Assembly (NCBI GenBank): GCA_016793165.1
Contig: JAEULA010000095.1
Span: forward strand, 1-39,857
Direction: 5' to 3'
Origin: Alphaproteobacteria bacterium
GTDB lineage: Bacteria > Pseudomonadota > Alphaproteobacteria > CACIAM-22H2
DNA length: 39,857 nt
Part shown: positions 1 to 8,949 of the stretch, piece by piece
Layout: the number at the start of each line of letters is the position of its first letter
Numbering within the stretch: position 1 is the first letter of the stretch
Position numbers and translations under genes: made by a program
The notes under the pieces: generated by a model
Seen by the model: the letters and a program-made list of their open reading frames with translations, nothing else
The model's database searches: none
What the model was told of the DNA's origin: nothing

Positions 1-648
<648 letters not shown>

Positions 649-674
649 TCGCGCCGCGGGGCGCACGACATCAG

Positions 675-711
675 CCGGGGCCTGCGCCAGCGCGCGGGCC
701 CCGGTTTTCGT
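675..711 (+). terminator. Intrinsic terminator after rpoD
   Basis: An 8-bp GC-only stem (CCGGGGCC at 675-682 with GGCCCCGG at 697-704) with a 14-base loop that can pair further. It is followed directly by TTTTCGTTT. It sits 27 bases after the rpoD stop and before the tRNA, as expected of a rho-independent terminator. Confidence 0.85.
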
Positions 712-750
712 TTGGGCCCCGGCCGGTCGCGAGGCAAACTCCGCCGCGGT

Positions 751-826
751 GGGCCTGTAGCTCAATGGTCAGAGCGCGCCGCTCATAACGGTGTGGTTGC
801 AGGTTCGAGTCCTGCCGGGCCCACCA
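751..826 (+). tRNA. tRNA with CAT anticodon, probably tRNA-Ile2 (lysidine type), possibly elongator Met
   Basis: A 76-base cloverleaf folds completely. The acceptor stem is GGGCCTG/CGGGCCC with one G-T pair. The D stem is GCTC/GAGC. The anticodon stem is CGCCG/CGGTG with loop CTCATAA and anticodon CAT at 784-786. The T stem is GCAGG/CCTGC with loop TTCGAGT. The CCA end is encoded at 824-826. It is not an initiator, because the first acceptor pair is a normal G-C and the anticodon stem lacks three consecutive G-C pairs. CAT tRNAs decode Met, or Ile AUA once TilS converts the C to lysidine. The overall sequence and the position after rpoD suggest the Ile2 type to me, but that is from memory of related genomes. 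Confidence 0.93.
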
Positions 827-1048
827 GCCACGTCGGCGACGGCCGCCGCTCCGCGCCCGACCTGCCGCTCCCCTCATCAATTCGCCCGTCGCCGCGGCCG
901 TTGCGCAAAGGCCCGGCATGCGACGGAAGGCCGCGTGTCGACGGCAGCCGGCCCGAGGTCGCGGCGCACGGCCCCGCACGCTGGACAGACGTTGCGAATT
1001 GTCGTTCCGTAGCGCATCGGCGAACAGCAAGCGGAGCGCACCGGAGCC

Positions 1049-1963
1049 ATGTGTGGAATCGTCGGACTGTTCGCGAAGAAGCCTGCCCTCGAGAAGAAGC
1101 TCGGCGGGCTGCTGACGCAGATGCTGGTCGCGATGAGCGATCGCGGGCCGGACAGCGCCGGCTTCGCGGTCTATCGCAGCGGCGTGAAGCGCGCGCGCGG
1201 CCGGAAGCGGCAGCTGAAGTTCACGCTGCATCACCCAGACCTCGACTACGACTGGGGCGCGGTGAAGCGCGCGGCGGCCAAGCGGTTCAAGACACCGGCG
1301 ACGCTGGATCGCCGGAGCAACCACGCCGTGCTGGCGCTCACCGCCGACGCCGCGGACGTCGCGGCCTGGATCACCGCCGCCCACCCGGAGCTGCGCCTGA
1401 TGGGCTGGGGCGAGCATATCGAGGTGTTCAAGGACGTCGGCTCGCCCGCCTCGGTGGCGGAGCGCTTCGGGCTCGCGCGGCTCGACGCGACGCACGCGCT
1501 CGGACACACCCGCATGGCGACCGAGAGCGCGGTGACCACCGAACACTCGCATCCCTTCTCGGTCGGCGCCGAGCTCTGCCTCGTGCACAACGGCTCGCTC
1601 TCCAACCACAACCGTCTGCGCGGCCAGCTGCGCCGCCAGGGCATCACCTTCCGCACCGACAACGACAGCGAGGTCGCCGCCGGCTATTTCGCTTGGCGCC
1701 TCGGCCAGGGCGCCTCGCTGAAGGAAGCGCTCGAGGCGGGCCTCAAGGATCTCGACGGCTTTTTCACCTTCGCCGTCGGGACACCCGACGGCTTCGCCGT
1801 CGTTCGAGACGCAATCGCATGCAAGCCGGCCATGCTGGCGGAGACCGCGGACTGGGTCGGCATGGCGTCGGAGTACCGGGCCTTCGCCGGCCTGCCCGGC
1901 ATCGCCGACGCCCGCATCTGGGAGCCCGCGCCGTCGACCGTCTATTCCTGGTCGCGCCACTGA
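1049..1963 (+). CDS. glxB: Class II glutamine amidotransferase subunit (GlxB / N-methylglutamate synthase subunit A)
   Basis: Ntn-type glutaminase of 304 residues. It begins MCGIVGLF, so removal of Met exposes Cys as the catalytic nucleophile. Other class II signatures follow: the LGHTRMATES segment, the LVHNGSLSNHNRLR oxyanion-hole segment and the later TDNDSEV. This is the stand-alone amidotransferase domain that is the N-terminus of GltB in ordinary glutamate synthase. The next two genes supply the other GltB domains, the split arrangement of GlxBCD and of N-methylglutamate synthase MgsABC. Its role would be to release ammonia, or to transfer methylamine from gamma-glutamylmethylamide, for amination of 2-oxoglutarate. 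The stop lies four bases before the next start, so the genes are one transcript. The 222 bases after the tRNA hold no gene I can support and no clear promoter. Confidence 0.9.
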   Translation: MCGIVGLFAKKPALEKKLGGLLTQMLVAMSDRGPDSAGFAVYRSGVKRARGRKRQLKFTLHHPDLDYDWGAVKRAAAKRFKTPATLDRRSNHAVLALTADAADVAAWITAAHPELRLMGWGEHIEVFKDVGSPASVAERFGLARLDATHALGHTRMATESAVTTEHSHPFSVGAELCLVHNGSLSNHNRLRGQLRRQGITFRTDNDSEVAAGYFAWRLGQGASLKEALEAGLKDLDGFFTFAVGTPDGFAVVRDAIACKPAMLAETADWVGMASEYRAFAGLPGIADARIWEPAPSTVYSWSRH

Positions 1964-1967
1964 TCCG

Positions 1968-2651
1968 ATGCCGTCTCTCGACCTGAACGTCGCGAAGCTG
2001 CGCGAAGTGAACGCGCGGCTGCACGCCCTGCCGCCCGGCACCAACGAGCGCGCCTGGACGCTGGCCAATCCCGAGGGCCGCCATTCCATCGCCGTCGGCC
2101 TCGACGCGCCGCTCGACGTCACCGTCGCCGGCCATGTCGGCTACTACTGCGGCGGCATGAACAAGCAGGCTTCGATCACGATCGAGGGCCACTGCGGCAC
2201 CGGCGTCGGCGAAAACATCATGTCCGGGACGATCCGCGTGCGCGGCAACGCCTCGCAATCCGCGGGCGCCTCGGGTCGGGGGGGCCTGATCGTGATCGAG
2301 GGCGACGCCTCGGCGCGCTGCGGCATCTCGATGAAGGGGGTCGACATCGTGGTCGGCGGCTCGGTCGGCCACATGAGTGCCTTCATGGCGCAGTCGGGGC
2401 GGCTGGTCGTGTGCGGCGATGCCGGCAGCGACCTCGGCGATTCGATCTACGAGGCGCAGATCTTCGTCGCCGGCAAGGTCGAGAGCCTCGGCGCCGACTG
2501 CGAGGAGCAGCCCATGCGCTCCGAGGATCGCGAGGCGGTGGCCGCCCTGCTCGCCCGCGCCGGCATCAAGGCGGACGTGAAGCGCTTCCGTCGCTACGGC
2601 TCGGCGCGGCGCCTGTACAACTTCCACATCGACCACGTCGACCAGTACTGA
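1968..2651 (+). CDS. glxC: GltB GXGXG-domain subunit (GlxC / N-methylglutamate synthase subunit B)
   Basis: 227 residues corresponding to the C-terminal right-handed beta-helix (GXGXG) domain of glutamate synthase. The repeat-like glycine pattern is visible in GHVGYYCGGMNKQASITIEG, in GTGVGENIMSGTIRVRGNAS and in GGLIVIEGDASARCGISMKG. In GltB this domain is structural and links the glutaminase and synthase sites; as a free subunit it is found in GlxBCD and MgsABC complexes. The gene starts with ATG four bases after glxB. About 50 C-terminal residues (from MRSEDREAV) lie outside the repeat and end in a Tyr/His-rich tail. Confidence 0.9.
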   Translation: MPSLDLNVAKLREVNARLHALPPGTNERAWTLANPEGRHSIAVGLDAPLDVTVAGHVGYYCGGMNKQASITIEGHCGTGVGENIMSGTIRVRGNASQSAGASGRGGLIVIEGDASARCGISMKGVDIVVGGSVGHMSAFMAQSGRLVVCGDAGSDLGDSIYEAQIFVAGKVESLGADCEEQPMRSEDREAVAALLARAGIKADVKRFRRYGSARRLYNFHIDHVDQY

Positions 2652-2684
2652 ACGTCCCGGCCGCATCGCAGACAACGTGAGCTC

Positions 2685-4016
2685 ATGACCGACCGCCGCC
2701 CGCCGCCCGTCCGCGCCTCCGCCGCCTTCCCGCCGGAGGTCATCGCCGAGATCCAGCGCGCCGCCGACGAGGGCATCTACGAGATCCGCGGCCTCGGCAC
2801 CAAGCGCAAGCTGCCGACCTTCGACGACCTGCTGCTGCTGGGAGCCTCGATCTCGCGCTATCCGCTCGAGGGCTATCGCGAGAAGTGCAGCACCGACGTG
2901 GTGATCGGGACGCGCTTCGCAAAGAAGCCGCTGCACCTCAAGATCCCGGTCACGATCGCGGGCATGAGCTTCGGCTCGCTCTCGGCGAACGCGAAGGAGG
3001 CGCTCGGCCTCGGCGCCACCGCCGTCGGCACCTCGACGACGACCGGCGACGGCGGCATGACGAACGAGGAGCGCGAGGCGTCGAAGCTGCTCGTCTACCA
3101 GGTGCTGCCGTCGCGCTACGGCATGAACCCGGACGACCTGCGTCGCGCCGACGCGATCGAAGTCGTCATCGGCCAGGGCGCCAAGCCCGGTGGCGGCGGC
3201 ATGCTGCTCGGCCAGAAGGTGACCGAGCGCGTCGCGGGCATGCGCGACCTGCCCGCGGGCATCGACCAGCGCAGCGCCTGCCGGCATCCCGACTGGACCG
3301 GCCCGGACGATCTCACGATCAAGATCGAGGAGCTGCGCGAGATCACCGACTGGGAGAAGCCGATCTACGTGAAGGTCGGGGCCTCGCGGCCGCGCTACGA
3401 CGTCCAGCTGGCGGTCAAGGCCGGCGCCGACGCGATCGTGCTCGACGGCATGCAGGGCGGCACCGGGGCCACGCAGGACGTGTTCATCGAGCATGTCGGG
3501 ATCCCGACGCTGCCGGCGCTTCGCCAGGCGGTCGAGGCGCTGCAGGAGCTCGACATGCACCGCAAGGTGCAGCTGATCATCTCCGGCGGGATCCGCACCG
3601 GCGCCGACGTCGCCAAGGCGCTGGCGATGGGCGCCGACGCGGTGTCGATCGGCTCGGCGGCGCTGATGGCGCTGAACTGCAACCGCCCGATCTTCGAGGC
3701 CGACTATGAGGCGCTCGGCACGCGGCCCGGCTTCTGCCACCACTGCCAGACCGGCAAGTGCCCTGTCGGCGTCGCGACCCAGGATCCGACGCTCGAGGCG
3801 CGCCTCGATCCGCAGGCCGGCGGCCGGCGGATCCGCAACTACCTGTCGACGATGGTCCTCGAGGCGCAGACGATGGCCCGCGCCTGCGGCAAGTCGCATC
3901 TGCTCAATCTCGAGCCCGAAGACCTCGTCGCCGTGACGATCGAGGCCGCCGCGATGGCGGGCGTCCCGCTGGCCGGGACCGACTGGATTCCAGGACGAGC
4001 GGGGCCGCAGCTCTGA
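2685..4016 (+). CDS. glxD: FMN-binding glutamate synthase domain subunit (GlxD / N-methylglutamate synthase subunit C)
   Basis: 443 residues matching the central FMN/Fe-S synthase domain of GltB, a TIM barrel. The FMN phosphate-binding glycine segment (GQGAKPGGGGMLLGQKV), the KVGASRPRYDVQLAVKAGADAI strand and the GGIRTGADVAKALAMGADAV segment are intact. The C-terminal FCHHCQTGKCPVGVATQ supplies the cysteines that hold a [3Fe-4S] cluster in glutamate synthases. The predicted reaction is amination of 2-oxoglutarate, either to glutamate or, with a methylamine donor, to N-methylglutamate. It lies 33 bases after glxC with the same orientation. No GltD-type NADPH subunit is adjacent, as is usual for this split form, so the reductant (for example ferredoxin) is not visible. 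Confidence 0.9.
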   Translation: MTDRRPPPVRASAAFPPEVIAEIQRAADEGIYEIRGLGTKRKLPTFDDLLLLGASISRYPLEGYREKCSTDVVIGTRFAKKPLHLKIPVTIAGMSFGSLSANAKEALGLGATAVGTSTTTGDGGMTNEEREASKLLVYQVLPSRYGMNPDDLRRADAIEVVIGQGAKPGGGGMLLGQKVTERVAGMRDLPAGIDQRSACRHPDWTGPDDLTIKIEELREITDWEKPIYVKVGASRPRYDVQLAVKAGADAIVLDGMQGGTGATQDVFIEHVGIPTLPALRQAVEALQELDMHRKVQLIISGGIRTGADVAKALAMGADAVSIGSAALMALNCNRPIFEADYEALGTRPGFCHHCQTGKCPVGVATQDPTLEARLDPQAGGRRIRNYLSTMVLEAQTMARACGKSHLLNLEPEDLVAVTIEAAAMAGVPLAGTDWIPGRAGPQL

Positions 4017-4039
4017 CGTCCAGCACCGGAGGGGGGAAC

Positions 4040-5347
4040 ATGGCGGAGGGGTTGGGCACGATCGCGAAGGCGAAGGGGATCCGTTACTTCCTGATCTCCT
4101 ATGTCGACCTGTTTGGCGCGACGCGCGCGAAGCTCGTACCGGCTGCCGCGATCGAGACGATGCAGCGCAACGGCGCCGGCTTCGCCGGATTCGCGACGCA
4201 TCTCGACATGACGCCGGCGGACGCCGACACGCTCGCCATCCCGGACGCCGGATGCCTGATCCAGCTGCCCTGGAAGCGCGAGGTCGCCTGGGTTCCCGGC
4301 GACCTGGTGATGGCCGGCAAGGACGTCGAGCAGACGCCCCGCACCGTGCTCAAGCGCCAGATCGAGAAGGCCGCCAAGGCCGGGTACCGGATGAAGACGG
4401 GGGTCGAGTGCGAGTTCATCATGCTCGCCGCCGGCCAGCACGCGATCTCCGACCCGGCCGACACCGCGGCCAAGCCCTGCTACGACCAGCTGGCGCTGAT
4501 GCGGCGCTACGACGTCATCGCCGAGATCTGCGACGCGATGCTCGAGTTGGGGTGGAACCCGTACCAGAACGACCACGAGGACGCGAACGGCCAGTTCGAG
4601 ATGAACTGGGAGTATGACGATGCGCTCGTCACCGCCGACCGCCACGTCTTCTTCAAGTTCATGGTCAAGTCGATCGCCGAGAAGCACGGGCTGCGCGCGA
4701 CGTTCATGCCCAAACCGTTCCTGTCGCTGACCGGCAGCGGCTGCCACGCCCACGTCTCGGTGTGGGACGCGAAGGGCAAGCGGAACCTGTTCGAGGACGC
4801 GAAGGGCGAGCTCGGCCTGTCCGCCCTCGCCTACCGGTTCCTCGGTGGCGTCCTGCACCACGCCCCGGGACTCACCGCGCTCTTCAATCCGACCGTCAAC
4901 AGCTACAAGCGCATCAATGCCCCGGTGACGACGTCCGGCGCCACCTGGGCTCCGAACACGATCACCTACGGCGGCAACAACCGCACGCACATGGTCCGCA
5001 TCCCCGAGCCCGGCCGCTTCGAGCTGCGCCTGGCCGACGGCGCGGTCAATCCGTACCTGCTGCAGGCGGGCCTGCTTGCCGCCGGACTCGACGGCATCGC
5101 CCAGAAGCGCGATCCGGGCCGTCGCCTCGACGTCAACATGTACACCGACGGCCATACGGTGAAGGGCGCCAAGCGGCTGCCCCTCAACCTCCTCGACTCC
5201 CTGCGCGCTTTCGAGCGGAACGACGGGCTGCGCGCGTCGCTCGGGCCGGCGTTCTCCGACGCCTATCTCAAGCTTCGCCACGCCGAGTGGAACGCCTATG
5301 CACGCCACCTGACGCAGTGGGAGCTCGACAACACGCTCGACTGCTGA
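4040..5347 (+). CDS. glnT: Type III glutamine synthetase-like ligase (GlnT / gamma-glutamylmethylamide synthetase GmaS)
   Basis: 435 residues from the ATG at 4040, chosen because a strong ribosome site (GGAGGGGGG, 4028-4036) precedes it and the N-terminus (MAEGLGTIAKAKGIRYFLIS) then matches the family. Glutamine-synthetase fold signatures are present: a GVECEF metal-ligand strand, EDANGQFEMNW, GSGCHAHVSVWD and the NNRTHMVRIP arginine segment. Members of this branch either make glutamine from glutamate and ammonia (rhizobial GlnT) or make gamma-glutamylmethylamide from methylamine (GmaS). It is the last gene of the glxBCD operon, the same grouping as in rhizobia. GmaS plus MgsABC is the first half of the N-methylglutamate route of methylamine use. 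The sequence alone does not tell me which amine is used. Confidence 0.88.
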   Translation: MAEGLGTIAKAKGIRYFLISYVDLFGATRAKLVPAAAIETMQRNGAGFAGFATHLDMTPADADTLAIPDAGCLIQLPWKREVAWVPGDLVMAGKDVEQTPRTVLKRQIEKAAKAGYRMKTGVECEFIMLAAGQHAISDPADTAAKPCYDQLALMRRYDVIAEICDAMLELGWNPYQNDHEDANGQFEMNWEYDDALVTADRHVFFKFMVKSIAEKHGLRATFMPKPFLSLTGSGCHAHVSVWDAKGKRNLFEDAKGELGLSALAYRFLGGVLHHAPGLTALFNPTVNSYKRINAPVTTSGATWAPNTITYGGNNRTHMVRIPEPGRFELRLADGAVNPYLLQAGLLAAGLDGIAQKRDPGRRLDVNMYTDGHTVKGAKRLPLNLLDSLRAFERNDGLRASLGPAFSDAYLKLRHAEWNAYARHLTQWELDNTLDC

Positions 5348-5377
5348 CGCGGGCGAGCGCCGACGGGCAGCGTCAGC
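5343..5377. terminator. Inverted repeat between convergent glnT and the MetE-like gene
   Basis: GCTGACGC (5343-5350) and GCGTCAGC (5370-5377) form a perfect 8-bp stem with a 19-base loop. Each arm contains the stop codon of one of the two converging genes. There is no T tract, so termination is only inferred from the position. Confidence 0.4.
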
Positions 5378-6410
5378 CGGATTGCGCGCGAACGATCTCG
5401 GCGCCGTCGGCGAGCGCCTTGAGCTTGCCGAACGCGACTTCGCGCGCGAGATATTTCATGCCGCAATCCGGCGCGGCCACCAGCCGCTCTGCGGCAACGA
5501 ACGGCAGCGCCGACCGGATGCGCTGCGCCACGATCTCGGGCGTCTCGACCACCGGCGTGCCGAGGCTGATCACGCCGAGCACGATCGTCTTCCCGGCGAG
5601 TTCGCGCAGCACGCCCAGATCGAGGGTGGGTTGGGCCGCCTCGATCGAGATCTGACTCGCCACGCAGTCGGCGAGCTGCGGCAGGAACGAGTAGCCGCTT
5701 GGCTTGTTGCTGACGAATTGTGCGTAGCCGAAGCAGAGATGCACGACCGTCGGACCGGGCACGCCGTCGAGGGCCCGGTTCAGCGCCTTCACGCCGTAGC
5801 GGACCGCCGCCTCCGGCCGCGCCTGCAGCCACGGATCGTCGAGTTGAACGACGTCGATGCCGGCGCGCTTGATGTCTAGCAGTTCGGCATTGACGGCGGC
5901 GGCATAATCCATCGCCATCGCTTCCTCGTCGCCGTAGAAATCGTCATGTGCCTGCTGCGCGAGCGTGAACGGGCCGGGGAGCGTGATCTTGGTCGCGCGA
6001 TCGGTGTTCGCACGCAGGAACTGCGCGTCGCGCAGCTCGACCGGCACGCGCCGCCGGATCGGCCCCACCACGCGCGGCACCGGCGTCGACAGGCCCGTCC
6101 GTCCGATCGTCGTCGCGGGCCGCGCGGCATCGACGCCATCGAGCATGAGGGCGAAGCGGTTCGAGTAGCTCTCGCGCCGGATCTCGCCATCGGTGATGAC
6201 ATCGATGCCGGCGCGCTCCATGTCGCGGATGGCGAGGATCGTGGCATCGTCCTGCGCGGATTCGAGGAACTCGGGCGCCACGCGCCACAGCTCCGGCGCA
6301 TGCACCCGCGGGACCCGGCTCGTGCGCAGCACCCCGCGATCGACCAGCCAGTCCGGCTGCGGATAGCTGCCGACCACGGTCGTCGCGATCGGTCCGATCT
6401 GCCTGGTCAT
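5373..6410 (-). CDS. MetE-like zinc methyltransferase (C-terminal catalytic domain only)
   Basis: 345 residues forming one cobalamin-independent methionine-synthase-type barrel. The zinc ligands known from MetE can all be placed: His224 and Cys226 in VVHLCFGY, Glu257 in SIEAAQP and Cys316 in APDCGMKY. The substrate-loop Asp pair lies in VVQLDDPWL (about 191-192). The N-terminal folate-binding half of true MetE (total about 750 residues) is absent, as in the core-MetE or MetE-II family. It should therefore transfer a methyl group between a thiol and a methylated donor, but the donor and acceptor are unknown. The start codon overlaps the stop of the upstream gene (ATGA at 6407-6410), so it is translationally coupled into the livK-livHM operon. 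That points to a catabolic job on an imported methylated compound rather than housekeeping methionine synthesis; this last step is inference. Confidence 0.85.
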   Translation of the reverse strand: MTRQIGPIATTVVGSYPQPDWLVDRGVLRTSRVPRVHAPELWRVAPEFLESAQDDATILAIRDMERAGIDVITDGEIRRESYSNRFALMLDGVDAARPATTIGRTGLSTPVPRVVGPIRRRVPVELRDAQFLRANTDRATKITLPGPFTLAQQAHDDFYGDEEAMAMDYAAAVNAELLDIKRAGIDVVQLDDPWLQARPEAAVRYGVKALNRALDGVPGPTVVHLCFGYAQFVSNKPSGYSFLPQLADCVASQISIEAAQPTLDLGVLRELAGKTIVLGVISLGTPVVETPEIVAQRIRSALPFVAAERLVAAPDCGMKYLAREVAFGKLKALADGAEIVRAQSG

Positions 6411-6979
6411 GACGGTTCCTCGATGTTGTCGTCGGGAAACGGCTTCGCGGCGCCGTCGGGAAGCGGGATCTCGAAGGCGACCAGGGTCATGCAGACGAGT
6501 CCGTAATAGCCGAGGATGCCGACGAGATCGACGACGCCCTTTTCGCCGAGGCGCGCCGTCGCCTCGCGATAGGTGGCGGGCGCGACGCGGTGCTCGGTGA
6601 GCAGCTCGCGAGCGAAGGCATAGACGGCGGCCTCATCGGGATCACCGAGCCGCGGCGCACGGCCGCGACGGATCGCATCGAGCGCCTCGGGATCGAGGCC
6701 GGCGGCGACGCCGATCGGATGATGGACGTGCCACTCGAAATCGGCGCGCCAATGGGCACCGACGACGAGCAGCGCGAGTTCGCTCAGACGCGGCGGCAGC
6801 GACGTGGCGAAGCGGCAATAGGCGCCGAGCGCCTGTGCGTGATCGGCGAGCCCGGGGCTCGTGAGCCAGGCACGCAACGGGCCGACGACCGCACCACGAG
6901 GCCCGGCGACGATCGCGTCGTAGACCCGCCGCTGCTCGGGGTCGAGCTGGGCGGGATCGAGGTCAGGAAGCCGACTCAT
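6407..6979 (-). CDS. Carboxymuconolactone decarboxylase family protein (AhpD-like fold)
   Basis: 190 residues from the ATG at 6979 (MSRLPDLDP). A longer frame exists but would run deeper into livHM. The middle part (LPPRLSELALLVVGAHWRAD, then FEWHVHHPIGVAAGLD and DEAAVYAFARELL) is the helical CMD fold, with the conserved Glu and His positions of the decarboxylase-like branch. There is no CxxC, so it is not an AhpD-type peroxidase partner. Such proteins occur in many catabolic clusters and most have no assigned substrate. The start overlaps the end of livHM by 17 bases and the stop overlaps the MetE-like start by four, so three genes are coupled. Function within the pathway is unknown. Confidence 0.8.
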   Translation of the reverse strand: MSRLPDLDPAQLDPEQRRVYDAIVAGPRGAVVGPLRAWLTSPGLADHAQALGAYCRFATSLPPRLSELALLVVGAHWRADFEWHVHHPIGVAAGLDPEALDAIRRGRAPRLGDPDEAAVYAFARELLTEHRVAPATYREATARLGEKGVVDLVGILGYYGLVCMTLVAFEIPLPDGAAKPFPDDNIEEPS

Positions 6980-8867
6980 GGGACCCCGCATGTCGGGCCG
7001 CGCCAGGTTCGAGATCCTGCTGCGGCGGTCCCTGCCAGCGTCCGAGCAGTCCCAACGCACCGCCGACGATCCCTTGCCGGAACATCAGCACGCAGGCGAC
7101 GAACACGACGCCCTGGGCAATCGTCACCAGGGCGCCGAACTCGGCAAGGTAGTTTTGCATGCCAACGATCACGACAGCGCCGACCACCGGGCCGAGCAGG
7201 GTGCCCAGGCCGCCGACCAGGGTGATGAGCACGACCTGCGCAGAAGTGGTCCACTCGACATCGGTGAGCGTCGCGAGGCGGAATACCGAGGTCTTCGCCG
7301 ACCCCGCCAGACCAGCGATCGCCGCGGAGAGAGTAAACGCGAGGAGCTTGTGTCGGTCGACCCGATAGCCGAGCGAAATCGCGCGCGGTTCGTTCAAGCG
7401 AATCGCCTCGAGCACGCGGCCGAACGGCGAATTTACGGTCCGCGAGACCAGGGCGAAGGCGAAGAGGAACAGCCCGAGGACAAAGTAGTAGACGACGTAC
7501 CGGTTGGAGAGATCGAAGACCCCGAACAGATGTCCTGCCGGCACCGCCTGGATCCCGTTCTCGCCCTCCGTCCACGGCGCCTGGACGGCGTAGAAATAGA
7601 CGATCTGCGCGAGCGCGAAGGTGATCATCGCGAAATAGATTCCCTGGCGCCGGATCGCGATCCAGCCGAACGCGGCGCCGAGGAGGGTCGCGGCGGCGGT
7701 TCCGGCGAGAACGCCGAGCTCGGGTCCGAATCCCCAGCTCTTCATGGTGTAGGCCATCACGTAGGATGCGCTGCCGAAGAAGGCCGCCTGGCCGAACGAC
7801 ATGAGCCCGCCGTACCCGAGCAACAGGTTGAACGAGAGCGCGAACAGCGCATAGCAGAGCACCTGCGTGACGAAGAGCGGATAGAAGAGGAATGGCGCCG
7901 CAAGCGCGAGGGCCAGTCCGCCGACGGTGGCGAGAGCGACAACGCGCCGGCCGACGGGCACGGAATCGAGATTGAGATTGCTCGGAGACGCGTGCATGAC
8001 GGTGCCGAAGAGCCCGGCCGGCTTGAGCAGCAGGACCAGAACCATGACCAGGAAGATCACCGTGCTCGACGCCTGCGGATAGAAGACCTTCGTGAGCCCC
8101 TCGATGATCCCGAGCGAGAAGCCGGCGACGATCGCACCGAGCAGCGAGTTCAATCCGCCGATCACCACCACCGCGAACACCACGGCGAGGATGTTCGCTC
8201 CCATCAGCGATCCGACCTGGTAGATCGGCGCGACCATCACGCCGGCCAGGGCGGCCAGGGCAACGCCTCCGCCATAGGTCAGCGTCACCATGCGCGGGAC
8301 GTTGATGCCGAAGGCCTGGGTCAGGCCCGGGTTCTCGGTCGCGGCGCGCAGCGTCGCGCCGAGCCGCGTGCGCTCGATCACGAACCAAGTGCCGAAGCAC
8401 ACCGTTGTCGAGAACACGATGATCCACAGCCGATAGGCGGGCAGGAACACGAAGCCGAGCTCGAAGCCGCCGAGCAGAAGGTCGGGAATGTCGTAGGCCT
8501 GGCCCGACGTCCCGAATTGCTGCCGGAACGCGCCTTCGATCAGCAGCGAGAGCCCGAGCGTGAGCAGGAAACCGTAGATGTGATCGAGCTTGTAGACGCG
8601 GCGCAGAAAGACGCGCTCCAGGGCGATGCCGCTCAGCCCGACGATGACCGGCGCGGCGATCAGGGCCGGCCAGTAGCCGATCCCGAGATAGGTCAGAAGC
8701 AACCAGGCGCAGAACGCACCCATCATGTATTGGGCGCCGTGCGTGACATTGATGATGTTGAGAAGCCCGAAGATGACGGCGAGGCCAAGGCTGAGCATGG
8801 CCATGGCCGAACCGTTGATCAGGCCAATCAGGAGTTGCCCGACGAGCGCCGCGGCCGAGATGTCCAT
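6963..8867 (-). CDS. livHM: Fused LivH-LivM branched-chain-amino-acid-type ABC permease
   Basis: A single 634-residue inner-membrane protein made of both permease subunits. Residues 1-290 are LivH-like (LIGLINGSAMAMLSLGLAVIF, the NVTHGAQYMMGAF segment, the GLNSLLGAIVAGFSLGIIEG coupling region). After a short hydrophilic linker (HASPSNLNLDSVPVGRR), residues from about 310 are LivM-like (FALSFNLLLGYGGLMSFGQAAFFG, the EAIRLNEPRAISLGY coupling helix, GGLGTLLGPVVGA). Each half carries roughly eight membrane segments. In most bacteria these are two genes. It should take up an amide or amino-acid-like solute delivered by the upstream LivK protein and be powered by LivG and LivF, which lie across the divergent promoter. 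Confidence 0.92.
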   Translation of the reverse strand: MDISAAALVGQLLIGLINGSAMAMLSLGLAVIFGLLNIINVTHGAQYMMGAFCAWLLLTYLGIGYWPALIAAPVIVGLSGIALERVFLRRVYKLDHIYGFLLTLGLSLLIEGAFRQQFGTSGQAYDIPDLLLGGFELGFVFLPAYRLWIIVFSTTVCFGTWFVIERTRLGATLRAATENPGLTQAFGINVPRMVTLTYGGGVALAALAGVMVAPIYQVGSLMGANILAVVFAVVVIGGLNSLLGAIVAGFSLGIIEGLTKVFYPQASSTVIFLVMVLVLLLKPAGLFGTVMHASPSNLNLDSVPVGRRVVALATVGGLALALAAPFLFYPLFVTQVLCYALFALSFNLLLGYGGLMSFGQAAFFGSASYVMAYTMKSWGFGPELGVLAGTAAATLLGAAFGWIAIRRQGIYFAMITFALAQIVYFYAVQAPWTEGENGIQAVPAGHLFGVFDLSNRYVVYYFVLGLFLFAFALVSRTVNSPFGRVLEAIRLNEPRAISLGYRVDRHKLLAFTLSAAIAGLAGSAKTSVFRLATLTDVEWTTSAQVVLITLVGGLGTLLGPVVGAVVIVGMQNYLAEFGALVTIAQGVVFVACVLMFRQGIVGGALGLLGRWQGPPQQDLEPGAARHAGSHESAS

Positions 8868-8949
8868 GTGTCGCGAGCGAGATCGCCGTGATCGGCCGCG
8901 CTCCGCGCCGTCGAGCGCGGAGCGGGCCCGAGCGTCGTTCCGCTCCCCC

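Noticed and set aside
5348..6420. Possible SAM or cobalamin riboswitch controlling the MetE-like gene
   Set aside because: The gene starts inside an ATGA overlap with the upstream coding sequence, so there is no leader, and no riboswitch core was seen before livK.
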